A DNA stretch of 64,000 bases from Flavobacteriia bacterium 40-80 (lineage in GTDB: Bacteria > Bacteroidota > Bacteroidia > Flavobacteriales_D > Crocinitomicaceae): contig MKVF01000006.1 of the NCBI GenBank assembly GCA_001899145.1, positions 434,001 through 498,000 on the forward strand, read 5' to 3'. This document shows positions 1-7,992 of the stretch, piece after piece; position 1 is the first letter of the stretch, and each line of letters opens with the position of its first letter. The position numbers were made by a program, and so were the translations under genes. The notes under the pieces are model-generated. The model was not told where the DNA came from. It worked only from the letters and a program-made list of their open reading frames with translations, and did no database searches.

Positions 1-120
1 GGAGAATTAAAAATTAATGACAATGCCTTAGTAGCACTTGCTTTATTGGTTGCTCAAAGTAATCCGTCAGACAAAGAACTGATGATTCAATTAATTATTC
101 AACTCATTAAAAATCAATAA
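1..120 (+). CDS. 3' end of an unidentified gene upstream of cas1 (partial)
   Basis: Reading frame 1 is open from the window edge to a TAA at 118-120 and gives 39 residues ending in IIQLIKNQ. The tail is rich in Leu, Ile, Val and Ala and looks helical. It lies 61 bases upstream of cas1 on the same strand. In type II-C loci that position is normally held by cas9, but this tail shows nothing I recognise as a Cas9 C-terminus, so it could equally be a small accessory gene between cas9 and cas1. The identity is open; only the frame and stop are seen. Confidence 0.5.
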   Translation, partial: GELKINDNALVALALLVAQSNPSDKELMIQLIIQLIKNQ

Positions 121-151
121 AGAAACGAAACCTTTTTAAGTAGTATCAGTA

Positions 152-178
152 AAATAGTTTACTCACGTTAAACTATTT
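152..178 (+). promoter_or_regulatory. inverted repeat immediately before the cas1 start codon
   Basis: AAATAGTTTA (152-161) and TAAACTATTT (169-178) are perfect 10-base complements around a 7-base loop. The stem gains two more pairs (GT 149-150 with AC 179-180) if A151 is bulged. The structure ends one to three bases before the cas1 ATG at 182, so in mRNA it would cover the ribosome-binding region. No T-run follows, so it does not look like a terminator. A regulatory or processing role is inference. Confidence 0.6.
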
Positions 179-181
179 ACA

Positions 182-1075
182 ATGGTAAAACGCACTCTTC
201 ACTTCAGCAATCCTGCTCACCTGAGCGTTCAAAACCGCCAGCTTATAGTTGAGCTTAAAGATGAAAACCGAACCAGACATTCCGTACCTATAATAGATTT
301 AGGGATGGTCATACTGGAGCATTCGCAGATTACGTTAACTTCTTCCGTTATGGAAGCTTTAATGGATGAAAAAGTAGCACTGATCTCCTGCAATAAAAAT
401 TACATGCCCAGCGGAATGTTCCTTCCTTTCGATGCCAATACAGAACAGACAAACCGCATGCGTATACAAGTGGAAGCCAGCGTTCCTTTAAAAAAACAAC
501 TCTGGCAGCAGACTATTAAAACAAAAATACAAAACCAGGCAAATGTGCTGGATAAATTAGGATTGAAAAGCGAACGTCTTCACCACCTAAAAGATAATGT
601 TTTAAGCGGAGACAGTACAAATTGTGAAGGTCAGGCCGCTTCTTATTACTGGGGACAATTATACGGAAGTGATTTTATCCGATCAAGGGAGAAAAGTACA
701 CCGAATGCACAATTGAATTACGGCTATGCCATTTTACGTTCCATTGTCGCACGTGCCTTAACGGCCTCCGGATTACATCCGTCTATAGGCATTTTTCACC
801 GTAACAAATATAATGCTTTCTGTCTGGCTGATGACATCATGGAACCCTACCGTCCTTTTGTTGATTGGATGGTAATTGAAATGCTGGAAAATGACGTTGA
901 CATAGATGAATTGACCAGAGAACAAAAAATAACATTATTACAACTTCCTCAGTTAGATATCACTATTGGGAAAATTACTCGTCCGCTGTTTCACGCAGTA
1001 AGTACTACCACCGCAGGACTTAACAAATGTTTTAAAGGAGAATTACGAAAAATTCCTTATCCTGAATTTGAATGA
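182..1075 (+). CDS. cas1: CRISPR-associated endonuclease Cas1 (type II)
   Basis: Cas1 is the metal-dependent integrase of spacer acquisition; with Cas2 it joins new spacers at the leader-repeat junction. At 297 residues it has normal length for the family. The expected catalytic triad is present: E149 in the NCEGQAA motif, H206 in GLHPSIGIFH, and E221 in LADDIMEPYRP. It starts at an ATG directly after a 10-bp inverted repeat and is followed 70 bases later by cas2. Placement beside cas2 and a 47-nt-repeat array, without csn2 or cas4 in the window, points to subtype II-C. A small palindrome (AATCATT-A-AATGATT, 1075-1089) begins at its stop codon. Confidence 0.96.
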   Translation: MVKRTLHFSNPAHLSVQNRQLIVELKDENRTRHSVPIIDLGMVILEHSQITLTSSVMEALMDEKVALISCNKNYMPSGMFLPFDANTEQTNRMRIQVEASVPLKKQLWQQTIKTKIQNQANVLDKLGLKSERLHHLKDNVLSGDSTNCEGQAASYYWGQLYGSDFIRSREKSTPNAQLNYGYAILRSIVARALTASGLHPSIGIFHRNKYNAFCLADDIMEPYRPFVDWMVIEMLENDVDIDELTREQKITLLQLPQLDITIGKITRPLFHAVSTTTAGLNKCFKGELRKIPYPEFE

Positions 1076-1145
1076 ATCATTAAATGATTATCGTGGCTTG
1101 TCTGATTTCTGATATCTAACAACGTAGCGATTCTAATCTTTAAAC

Positions 1146-1484
1146 ATGGAAAGTTCACGATTTAACGCTTATAGAAATATGTGGGTAATGGTATTATTTG
1201 ATTTGCCGACGGAAACAAAAAAAGAACGTCGGGATGCTTCCTTGTTTCGAAAAAAACTTCTCGAAAACGGATTTATGATGTTCCAGTTTTCTATTTACAT
1301 GCGTTTTTGCCAAAGTATGGAAAATGCGGAGATGCACACCGTACAGGTAAAAAGAATGCTGCCAGCTAAAGGAAAAGTGGGTATTTTTTCAATTACTGAT
1401 AAACAATTCGGAAGAATGGAAATCTTTCATGGTAAAAAACCTCAGGAAAGTACTCCACCACCACAACAATTAACGCTTTTTTAA
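1146..1484 (+). CDS. cas2: CRISPR-associated endoribonuclease/structural protein Cas2
   Basis: Cas2 is the dimeric ferredoxin-fold partner of Cas1 in the spacer-integration complex. At 112 residues it matches type II Cas2 proteins. The first beta strand with the conserved Asp is visible (WVMVLFDLP, about residues 13-21), followed by the helix [19 protein letters not shown] and a second strand [11 protein letters not shown]. The C-terminus is a Pro/Gln-rich tail ending LTLF. It starts at ATG and sits 120 bases before the first CRISPR repeat, so the adaptation genes directly abut the array. Confidence 0.94.
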   Translation: MESSRFNAYRNMWVMVLFDLPTETKKERRDASLFRKKLLENGFMMFQFSIYMRFCQSMENAEMHTVQVKRMLPAKGKVGIFSITDKQFGRMEIFHGKKPQESTPPPQQLTLF

Positions 1485-1604
1485 TTTGTACCAGAAAAGA
1501 AAATTTGCTTTTCAGATTGTATTTTCGGGGATAATAAGGTCATTTTTTCAATTCAGAAAAACATTTCTGAACACCTTGCTATTTCTACGATTGAGCTACA
1601 TGAC
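1485..1604. promoter_or_regulatory. cas2-proximal flank of the CRISPR array (candidate leader)
   Basis: This 120-base AT-rich stretch joins cas2 to the first repeat. It contains a perfect hairpin, TTCAGAAA (1552-1559) and TTTCTGAA (1564-1571) with loop AACA, and ends CTACATGAC just before repeat 1. The opposite end of the array carries the degenerate repeat, which by the usual rule marks the old end, so this side is the likely integration end. That polarity is inference; leader activity is not visible from sequence. Confidence 0.55.
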
Positions 1605-4600
1605 GTTGTAACTCAACCGTAAAAATAAAGAACTTGAAAGCAAATCACAACCTGCAAATAGTCAAAAAAATAAATTGGAAAGTTGTAACTCAACCGTAAA
1701 AATAAAGAACTTGAAAGCAAATCACAACTAAATGATACTATTGATATACAAAAGCGTGTTGTAACTCAACCGTAAAAATAAAGAACTTGAAAGCAAATCA
1801 CAACGAATCTATGAATCTATTTTCTTTTTTTACAGTTGTAACTCAACCGTAAAAATAAAGAACTTGAAAGCAAATCACAACTGATGTCCCTAATTTCTTT
1901 TTGTTGTTTTCGTTGTAACTCAACCGTAAAAATAAAGAACTTGAAAGCAAATCACAACCATACTGTTAAAATCATTCCTCCATTTGCTGTTGTAACTCAA
2001 CCGTAAAAATAAAGAACTTGAAAGCAAATCACAACTTTTGAGGCAATGATCCCGGAATACTTACTGTTGTAACTCAACCGTAAAAATAAAGAACTTGAAA
2101 GCAAATCACAACATCCGACATGCTTTTCATTTTCCTGATAACGTTGTAACTCAACCGTAAAAATAAAGAACTTGAAAGCAAATCACAACTAGTTGGTAAT
2201 CTTCGATGTTCAACTTTTCGTTGTAACTCAACCGTAAAAATAAAGAACTTGAAAGCAAATCACAACTGAAGTGATATTCTTTCTTCTGCCGTATTTGTTG
2301 TAACTCAACCGTAAAAATAAAGAACTTGAAAGCAAATCACAACACTAAATCATTTATGGTTGATGTAGTTACAGTTGTAACTCAACCGTAAAAATAAAGA
2401 ACTTGAAAGCAAATCACAACTGATTGAATGACATCTCCCCAATCAAACGTGTTGTAACTCAACCGTAAAAATAAAGAACTTGAAAGCAAATCACAACCAA
2501 GATGGTAAAAATGTAGGAGAAGTAGAGGTTGTAACTCAACCGTAAAAATAAAGAACTTGAAAGCAAATCACAACAGCAATACATTCAAGTTAGAGAATGA
2601 CGGGTTGTAACTCAACCGTAAAAATAAAGAACTTGAAAGCAAATCACAACTATAGTTCCGGCAGATATTCTTTAAAGTCTGTTGTAACTCAACCGTAAAA
2701 ATAAAGAACTTGAAAGCAAATCACAACCGCGCTTACCTTTTGAAGTGCCTTTTTTATGTTGTAACTCAACCGTAAAAATAAAGAACTTGAAAGCAAATCA
2801 CAACGTCAACCACGCTCAACACGTAGCCGAGGAAGTTGTAACTCAACCGTAAAAATAAAGAACTTGAAAGCAAATCACAACGACGAGGTGCAGGCTGACT
2901 TGGAAGCTGAAGTTGTAACTCAACCGTAAAAATAAAGAACTTGAAAGCAAATCACAACTGTCATCCGGAGGCGTGAGAATAACAAGAAGTTGTAACTCAA
3001 CCGTAAAAATAAAGAACTTGAAAGCAAATCACAACTGCCCAACCTGCCTTATATCCTCGCTCCTGGTTGTAACTCAACCGTAAAAATAAAGAACTTGAAA
3101 GCAAATCACAACAATGGAGAAGTATTTTATTTGAAAAGCATTGTTGTAACTCAACCGTAAAAATAAAGAACTTGAAAGCAAATCACAACCCATTTTGCGG
3201 AATGAATACAAAAGAATACGTTGTAACTCAACCGTAAAAATAAAGAACTTGAAAGCAAATCACAACGCCTCTTTAGATTTTAGTTTTGAGGGATTAGTTG
3301 TAACTCAACCGTAAAAATAAAGAACTTGAAAGCAAATCACAACTGCAATTCTGCTTATTATTGAAAATGGCGGGTTGTAACTCAACCGTAAAAATAAAGA
3401 ACTTGAAAGCAAATCACAACAAGATGTTAGGTCATAAATCGTATAGGACAGTTGTAACTCAACCGTAAAAATAAAGAACTTGAAAGCAAATCACAACGTA
3501 TTTGTATTTTTTTATATCCCTTATAGGGTTGTAACTCAACCGTAAAAATAAAGAACTTGAAAGCAAATCACAACGATGGGAAATTGATATTAAACTGATT
3601 GTTGTTGTAACTCAACCGTAAAAATAAAGAACTTGAAAGCAAATCACAACGTCAACCAATGGTCTGTTTTTCGGCTCATTGTTGTAACTCAACCGTAAAA
3701 ATAAAGAACTTGAAAGCAAATCACAACGCGTTTCAGCATCTATATAACCGTCTCCTGGTTGTAACTCAACCGTAAAAATAAAGAACTTGAAAGCAAATCA
3801 CAACGTTGACGGCAAGGCATATTCTATGGGGGCAGTTGTAACTCAACCGTAAAAATAAAGAACTTGAAAGCAAATCACAACTTCAAGTACTAGCGCATGG
3901 AGCGCACTCCCGTTGTAACTCAACCGTAAAAATAAAGAACTTGAAAGCAAATCACAACTAATACTTTGCTATCACGGGACGAATATGAGTTGTAACTCAA
4001 CCGTAAAAATAAAGAACTTGAAAGCAAATCACAACTAGTTTCTTTTGAAAATATTATCCTGAATAGTTGTAACTCAACCGTAAAAATAAAGAACTTGAAA
4101 GCAAATCACAACTTATTAGGGAAAAAAGATCTTCATGATGTGGTTGTAACTCAACCGTAAAAATAAAGAACTTGAAAGCAAATCACAACACTCCTGTCAC
4201 AAACCTTTTTTGTACCCAAGTTGTAACTCAACCGTAAAAATAAAGAACTTGAAAGCAAATCACAACTCCTTGTTGATTTAGTGCTCTATCCATTACGTTG
4301 TAACTCAACCGTAAAAATAAAGAACTTGAAAGCAAATCACAACACAAGAGTGTTGTTTACTCTCAATAATCTAGTTGTAACTCAACCGTAAAAATAAAGA
4401 ACTTGAAAGCAAATCACAACCTAGCCACCTTTTGCGGTTGTTTTGTCGTAGTTGTAACTCAACCGTAAAAATAAAGAACTTGAAAGCAAATCACAACTTC
4501 TCGCGAGAAGACATTTGAACGCCAACTGTTGTAACTCAACCGTAAAAATAAAGAACTTGAAAGCAAATCACAACGACAAACCTTTTTCTGCCCTCTCACG

Positions 4601-5329
4601 CTGTGTTGTAACTCAACCGTAAAAATAAAGAACTTGAAAGCAAATCACAACAACAGCCCAATAACACCTCCAGAAGTCAAGTTGTAACTCAACCGTAAAA
4701 ATAAAGAACTTGAAAGCAAATCACAACGATAATGTTTACAACGTTTATCCAATATACGTTGTAACTCAACCGTAAAAATAAAGAACTTGAAAGCAAATCA
4801 CAACTGGAGGGACTTGATGAGATTGAGATTTCGTGTTGTAACTCAACCGTAAAAATAAAGAACTTGAAAGCAAATCACAACTCCGCGCCCGGATATCTCG
4901 TGAGGCTTCAGGTTGTAACTCAACCGTAAAAATAAAGAACTTGAAAGCAAATCACAACTTTTTTCTTGAGATCATCACGTATTTTTTTGTTGTAACTCAA
5001 CCGTAAAAATAAAGAACTTGAAAGCAAATCACAACTGAACATTATTTGAAGTTAAGAATAATTCGGTTGTAACTCAACCGTAAAAATAAAGAACTTGAAA
5101 GCAAATCACAACATAGACCGGTTAAATAAATACGGATGTCTTGTTGTAACTCAACCGTAAAAATAAAGAACTTGAAAGCAAATCACAACTTGGACAGTCC
5201 GCCAATTTTACGGGTTAACGTTGTAACTCAACCGTAAAAATAAAGAACTTGAAAGCAAATCACAACCTCATGGAAAAACAATAAAGGAAGCTATTGGTTG
5301 TAACTCAACCGTAAAAATAAATCACTAAC
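1605..5329 (-). CRISPR. type II-C-like CRISPR array, 48 spacers
   Basis: By eye I count 48 apparently identical 47-nt repeats, plus-strand sequence GTTGTAACTCAACCGTAAAA then ATAAAGAACTTGAAAGC then AAATCACAAC, separated by 48 spacers. Forty-four spacers are 30 nt and four are 29 nt (numbers 2, 13, 26 and 40). The last repeat (5297-5329) lacks 15 internal bases. The reverse complement begins GTTGTGATTTGCTTTCAA, the start of II-C repeats I recall from Bacteroides and relatives, so crRNAs are probably read on the minus strand, convergent with cas1-cas2; II-C arrays often carry promoters inside repeats. No tracrRNA anti-repeat was found here; it presumably lies outside with cas9. Confidence 0.98.
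5297..5329 (-). repeat. degenerate terminal CRISPR repeat with a 15-bp internal deletion
   Basis: The sequence matches repeat positions 1-25 exactly, then continues TCACTAAC, matching the repeat's TCACAAC end with one extra T. The missing segment, repeat positions 26-40 or an equivalent register, is flanked by AAA on both sides, consistent with deletion at a 3-base microhomology. The half kept is the 3' half in the presumed crRNA orientation. Confidence 0.9.
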
Positions 5330-5343
5330 AATTAGGTTAAGAT

Positions 5344-6549
5344 TCATTCTATTACAATGTGCAAAGAATCAAGGTTGAACCGCGTTGTTACAATATAACC
5401 TTCCGGGTCAATCAGAACCACATGCGGAAATCCTGCTACCTGGAAAGTATTTTTGATTTCTTCCGAGGAAAGTGCCTGATCGAATTGCAGCTTAAAGTAT
5501 TCCCTGAGTTCGGTTAACTCCTGGATGGTACTATTGTCAAGCACTCCGACCACTTTAATGTTCGAAGTATTCTTTGCGGTAAATTCATTGATGAACGGGA
5601 ATTTCCTGATACACGGAGCACAATACCTCATCCAGAAGTCCAAACACAGGTATTTGCCGCCGGCCAGTTCGCGGATAGTAACCAATTCATTATTCTCATT
5701 ACGGATCAGAAGATCGGAAACATTTGGTTTGATCCGGATATCCGGTTGTACATCGGTTTTTTGAAAAACCAGATAACCTTGCTTTTCGTTTATTTCGAGA
5801 ATTTCATACCGTTGCTCTTTAATCCCGAAATACCGGGTTTTCGATACAAAACCGGTGTTGATGTAGCTGGTCATGAGCGTAAATCCCGAAACACCGTAAT
5901 TATCGATCGAAAGAAGGTCTTGCGGATCTGAATAGGATCCGTTACCGTTTGCATCAAATAAAATCATGGAAACAGAATCTTTACCCACAACAAAATCTCC
6001 GACCCAATAATTGTAAAGTTTAACTCCCAGGAAAAAATCCCGGTTTACCGGCTCCAGAAATGCGAGATCACTATTGGTCGATACCTGAGAATAGAGCTTG
6101 TCCATAAATATTTTTGAAAGCGTGATTTTCAGGTTTTTGTTCGTTTCTCCGGTAGTTAAACTGATCGTAAAACCGGCGTTTAACTGTTCGGGTTCGATCT
6201 TTTTTACCTTGTGGTGAAAGGAATAATAGAAATCCCGCTGTTCACGCTTAAAACATTGGTACAGGAAAAGAGTGTCGTTTAAACTCTCCAATCCTTCAAA
6301 AGTGGCATCAACGATGGACGTATAACAGCTGTCATAGCTTGTGTAATTTACCTCTTGCGGGAAACGGACGAGGAGGTCTTTGGCGCTGTAGAAAGGCAGG
6401 AACAAGTCTTTCCCGATCATCTGGTGAAAGGCATTTACATCGTACCTGTTAAATCGAATGGTATCGTTCCGGTGATTCTGGCATAAGGAAGTGAAAGGTA
6501 TTATGCCGACAGCTAAATAGATTAAATAGTAGATTATCAGTGTTTTCAT
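5344..6549 (-). CDS. secreted TlpA-like thioredoxin-fold protein
   Basis: This 401-residue protein begins with a hydrophobic signal peptide (first about 24 residues, ending SLCQ) and ends in a redoxin/TlpA-type domain from about residue 280. The thiol-disulfide active site is C310-A-P-C313 in a DFWMRYCAPC context, so it should act as a periplasmic or envelope oxidoreductase. The first 270 residues resemble nothing I can name. Its stop lies 14 bases from the terminal CRISPR repeat, and a second repeat relic sits 13 bases upstream of its ATG. It is co-directional with the probable crRNA transcript, so read-through from this gene would enter the array. Confidence 0.88.
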   Translation of the reverse strand: MKTLIIYYLIYLAVGIIPFTSLCQNHRNDTIRFNRYDVNAFHQMIGKDLFLPFYSAKDLLVRFPQEVNYTSYDSCYTSIVDATFEGLESLNDTLFLYQCFKREQRDFYYSFHHKVKKIEPEQLNAGFTISLTTGETNKNLKITLSKIFMDKLYSQVSTNSDLAFLEPVNRDFFLGVKLYNYWVGDFVVGKDSVSMILFDANGNGSYSDPQDLLSIDNYGVSGFTLMTSYINTGFVSKTRYFGIKEQRYEILEINEKQGYLVFQKTDVQPDIRIKPNVSDLLIRNENNELVTIRELAGGKYLCLDFWMRYCAPCIRKFPFINEFTAKNTSNIKVVGVLDNSTIQELTELREYFKLQFDQALSSEEIKNTFQVAGFPHVVLIDPEGYIVTTRFNLDSLHIVIE

Positions 6550-6562
6550 AATACGATCTCAA

Positions 6563-6588
6563 TTGTAACTCAACTGTAAAAACAGAAC
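6563..6588 (-). repeat. isolated CRISPR repeat relic upstream of the TlpA-like gene
   Basis: TTGTAACTCAAC, GTAAAAA and GAAC align in order to repeat positions 2-29, with a C-to-T change, a T-to-C change and a two-base gap. It lies in the 57-base gap between TDO and the TlpA-like start codon, 13 bases before that ATG. The part kept is the same half kept by the terminal array repeat. Either the array once extended here, or this half-repeat now serves as the gene's promoter; TACAATTG on the minus strand is one base from the -7 consensus TAnnTTTG. Confidence 0.8.
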
Positions 6589-6606
6589 ATCTTTACTCCC
6601 TAAAAA

Positions 6607-7527
6607 TCAATAATCCAAAAATTCTTTTGCCCAGTTTTCCAGCTCTTCAGCAGACCATAGCTGAGGAAAGAATTTTCTGCGCTGAAACGCCGGATGTAAA
6701 TATTTTTTCCATTCGGAACCTCCTGTTGCAGCCTTATTCTCTCCTTTTGCATCCAGATACGTTCGGGCAGTATTGATATGTACCAAAGGCCAATGAATAT
6801 TATACAGCTGATCGAACAGACGAAGCTCTCTTTTCAGTTCCGGAGATAATTCACCCATTCGGGCAATTTTTAAATCCAATGTCTGTCCCTGCATTTTTTT
6901 GGCCAAAGTCAGTAGCTCTTCAGCATACTTCTCTTCAAATTGTCGTAATGTAAGTGTCTTATTACCCGTTTTATGATCATAGCCTGCATCTTTCCAGTAA
7001 AGATTTCTGAAATAATCCTCTAACACCGGATTTTCGGGCAGACGGGCTCTTCCTCTTTCATTCACCAGGTTTTCTATACCTGTAATGTAAAACTCCAGGT
7101 AACGGAAAGAGACTGCTTGAAAACCGCTTGCCGGAGCCAGCGTCAGACGGAATTTATTGTAATCATCATAATCCATTCCTTTCCCCATAATATCGAACGA
7201 ATTGACCAGCATTGCAGTATAACGGTTAATACGTTTGATTTTTACCAGTAAAAATTCTTCGGTAAGCGTTTCCTGTTTGTGAATTTGTTTTACCTCATTC
7301 ATGATCAGCTTCAGAATCAGCTCCGTAATCTGATGGTAAATGATAAATATTTCCTCGTCCTCAAAATCCGTTCTCGGATGCTGCAGGTTCAGGAGCGCAT
7401 CTCGCTGGATATAATCCCAATAGTTCAGCGGCTTTGCATACAGCAAACCGTTCAGATAGGTATCCGGATTTTCTCCAAGGTCCTTATACTTGTCACGGAT
7501 GTCGTTAATTAAATCTGGATTTTCCAT
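6607..7527 (-). CDS. kynA: tryptophan 2,3-dioxygenase
   Basis: TDO is a cytosolic haem enzyme that opens the indole ring of L-tryptophan with O2 to give N-formylkynurenine, the first step of the kynurenine route. The 306-residue product carries the family signatures: NYWDYIQ and LQHPRTDFEDEE, the substrate-binding H65 in FIIYHQITEL, R142 in GFQAVSFRYLEFY, the probable proximal haem ligand H250 in WPLVHINTAR, and the ATGG turn with a FFPQLW end. It starts 15 bases after a truncated-haemoglobin gene, so the two are probably cotranscribed. No other kynurenine-pathway gene is in the window. Confidence 0.93.
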   Translation of the reverse strand: MENPDLINDIRDKYKDLGENPDTYLNGLLYAKPLNYWDYIQRDALLNLQHPRTDFEDEEIFIIYHQITELILKLIMNEVKQIHKQETLTEEFLLVKIKRINRYTAMLVNSFDIMGKGMDYDDYNKFRLTLAPASGFQAVSFRYLEFYITGIENLVNERGRARLPENPVLEDYFRNLYWKDAGYDHKTGNKTLTLRQFEEKYAEELLTLAKKMQGQTLDLKIARMGELSPELKRELRLFDQLYNIHWPLVHINTARTYLDAKGENKAATGGSEWKKYLHPAFQRRKFFPQLWSAEELENWAKEFLDY

Positions 7528-7542
7528 AAGTTCGGGGTATTT

Positions 7543-7935
7543 TTAAGATATATGATCGGATGATTTTGCCAGTCTGGCCATTTTTAATTTTAACTGAAAC
7601 TGCTTTGCCATTCGTTGTGCATGTACCAAAGCGTATTCCGCATTCTCTCCCTGGAAATATTCTGTAAGTGTTTCTTCAAACAGTGTCAGCCAGCGCAGAA
7701 AATGCATCTCGTAAACCGGTAAGTCTAAATGAGGAGGAAACGGCCTTCCTTCATACGTCCGCTCTCCCAGCAGAACTGTCTGCCAGAAAGTGTACATCGT
7801 ATTCAGATGCGTTTCCCATTTATCATGAAGGCGCTCTGTAAAGACAGGACCGATCAGATCATCCAAAGCGACCTTTTCATAAAAAGTATCGACTAAAAAA
7901 ACGACATCCTCATAAGTTGAAATTGCTTTTCTCAT
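7543..7935 (-). CDS. group III truncated haemoglobin
   Basis: The protein is about 130 residues, a compact 2-on-2 globin of group III. Diagnostic are FWQTVLLGERTYEGRPFPPH and the proximal haem histidine in VYEMHFLRWL, about residue 78 from this start. The first in-frame start, at 7938, is TTG; the ATG at 7935 is preferred and lies about 18 bases after a -7 box TAATTTTG (7953-7960). Group III globins are suggested to handle O2, NO or peroxide. Direct coupling to the haem dioxygenase TDO hints at O2 supply or protection, which is inference. Confidence 0.9.
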   Translation of the reverse strand: MRKAISTYEDVVFLVDTFYEKVALDDLIGPVFTERLHDKWETHLNTMYTFWQTVLLGERTYEGRPFPPHLDLPVYEMHFLRWLTLFEETLTEYFQGENAEYALVHAQRMAKQFQLKLKMARLAKSSDHIS

Positions 7936-7952
7936 CAAAGAAGTTTACTCCT

Positions 7953-7960
7953 CAAAATTA
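7953..7960 (-). promoter_or_regulatory. -7 promoter box of the globin-TDO unit
   Basis: TAATTTTG on the minus strand matches the Bacteroidota -7 consensus TAnnTTTG. Expected transcription start is near 7947, giving a leader of about 12 bases before the globin ATG at 7935. No clear -33 TTG is seen, so support is partial. Confidence 0.5.
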
Positions 7961-7992
7961 AATTTATTATTGGAAAGAAAAGCTGACTTTTG

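Noticed and set aside
1552-1571. Terminator for cas2 or the array
   Set aside because: A perfect 8-bp hairpin but without a T-run on either strand; left as a leader feature.
5525-5931. Plus-strand open frames inside the TlpA-like gene
   Set aside because: They lie wholly inside the minus-strand coding region with no start signal or domain; shadows.
6563-6588. tracrRNA anti-repeat
   Set aside because: A diverged repeat near an array can be the anti-repeat of a tracrRNA. This one matches the repeat half that does not carry the conserved crRNA start GTTGTGATTTGC, so it would pair with the wrong end if the crRNA is on the minus strand. It would fit only if the array were read on the plus strand; kept as a repeat relic.
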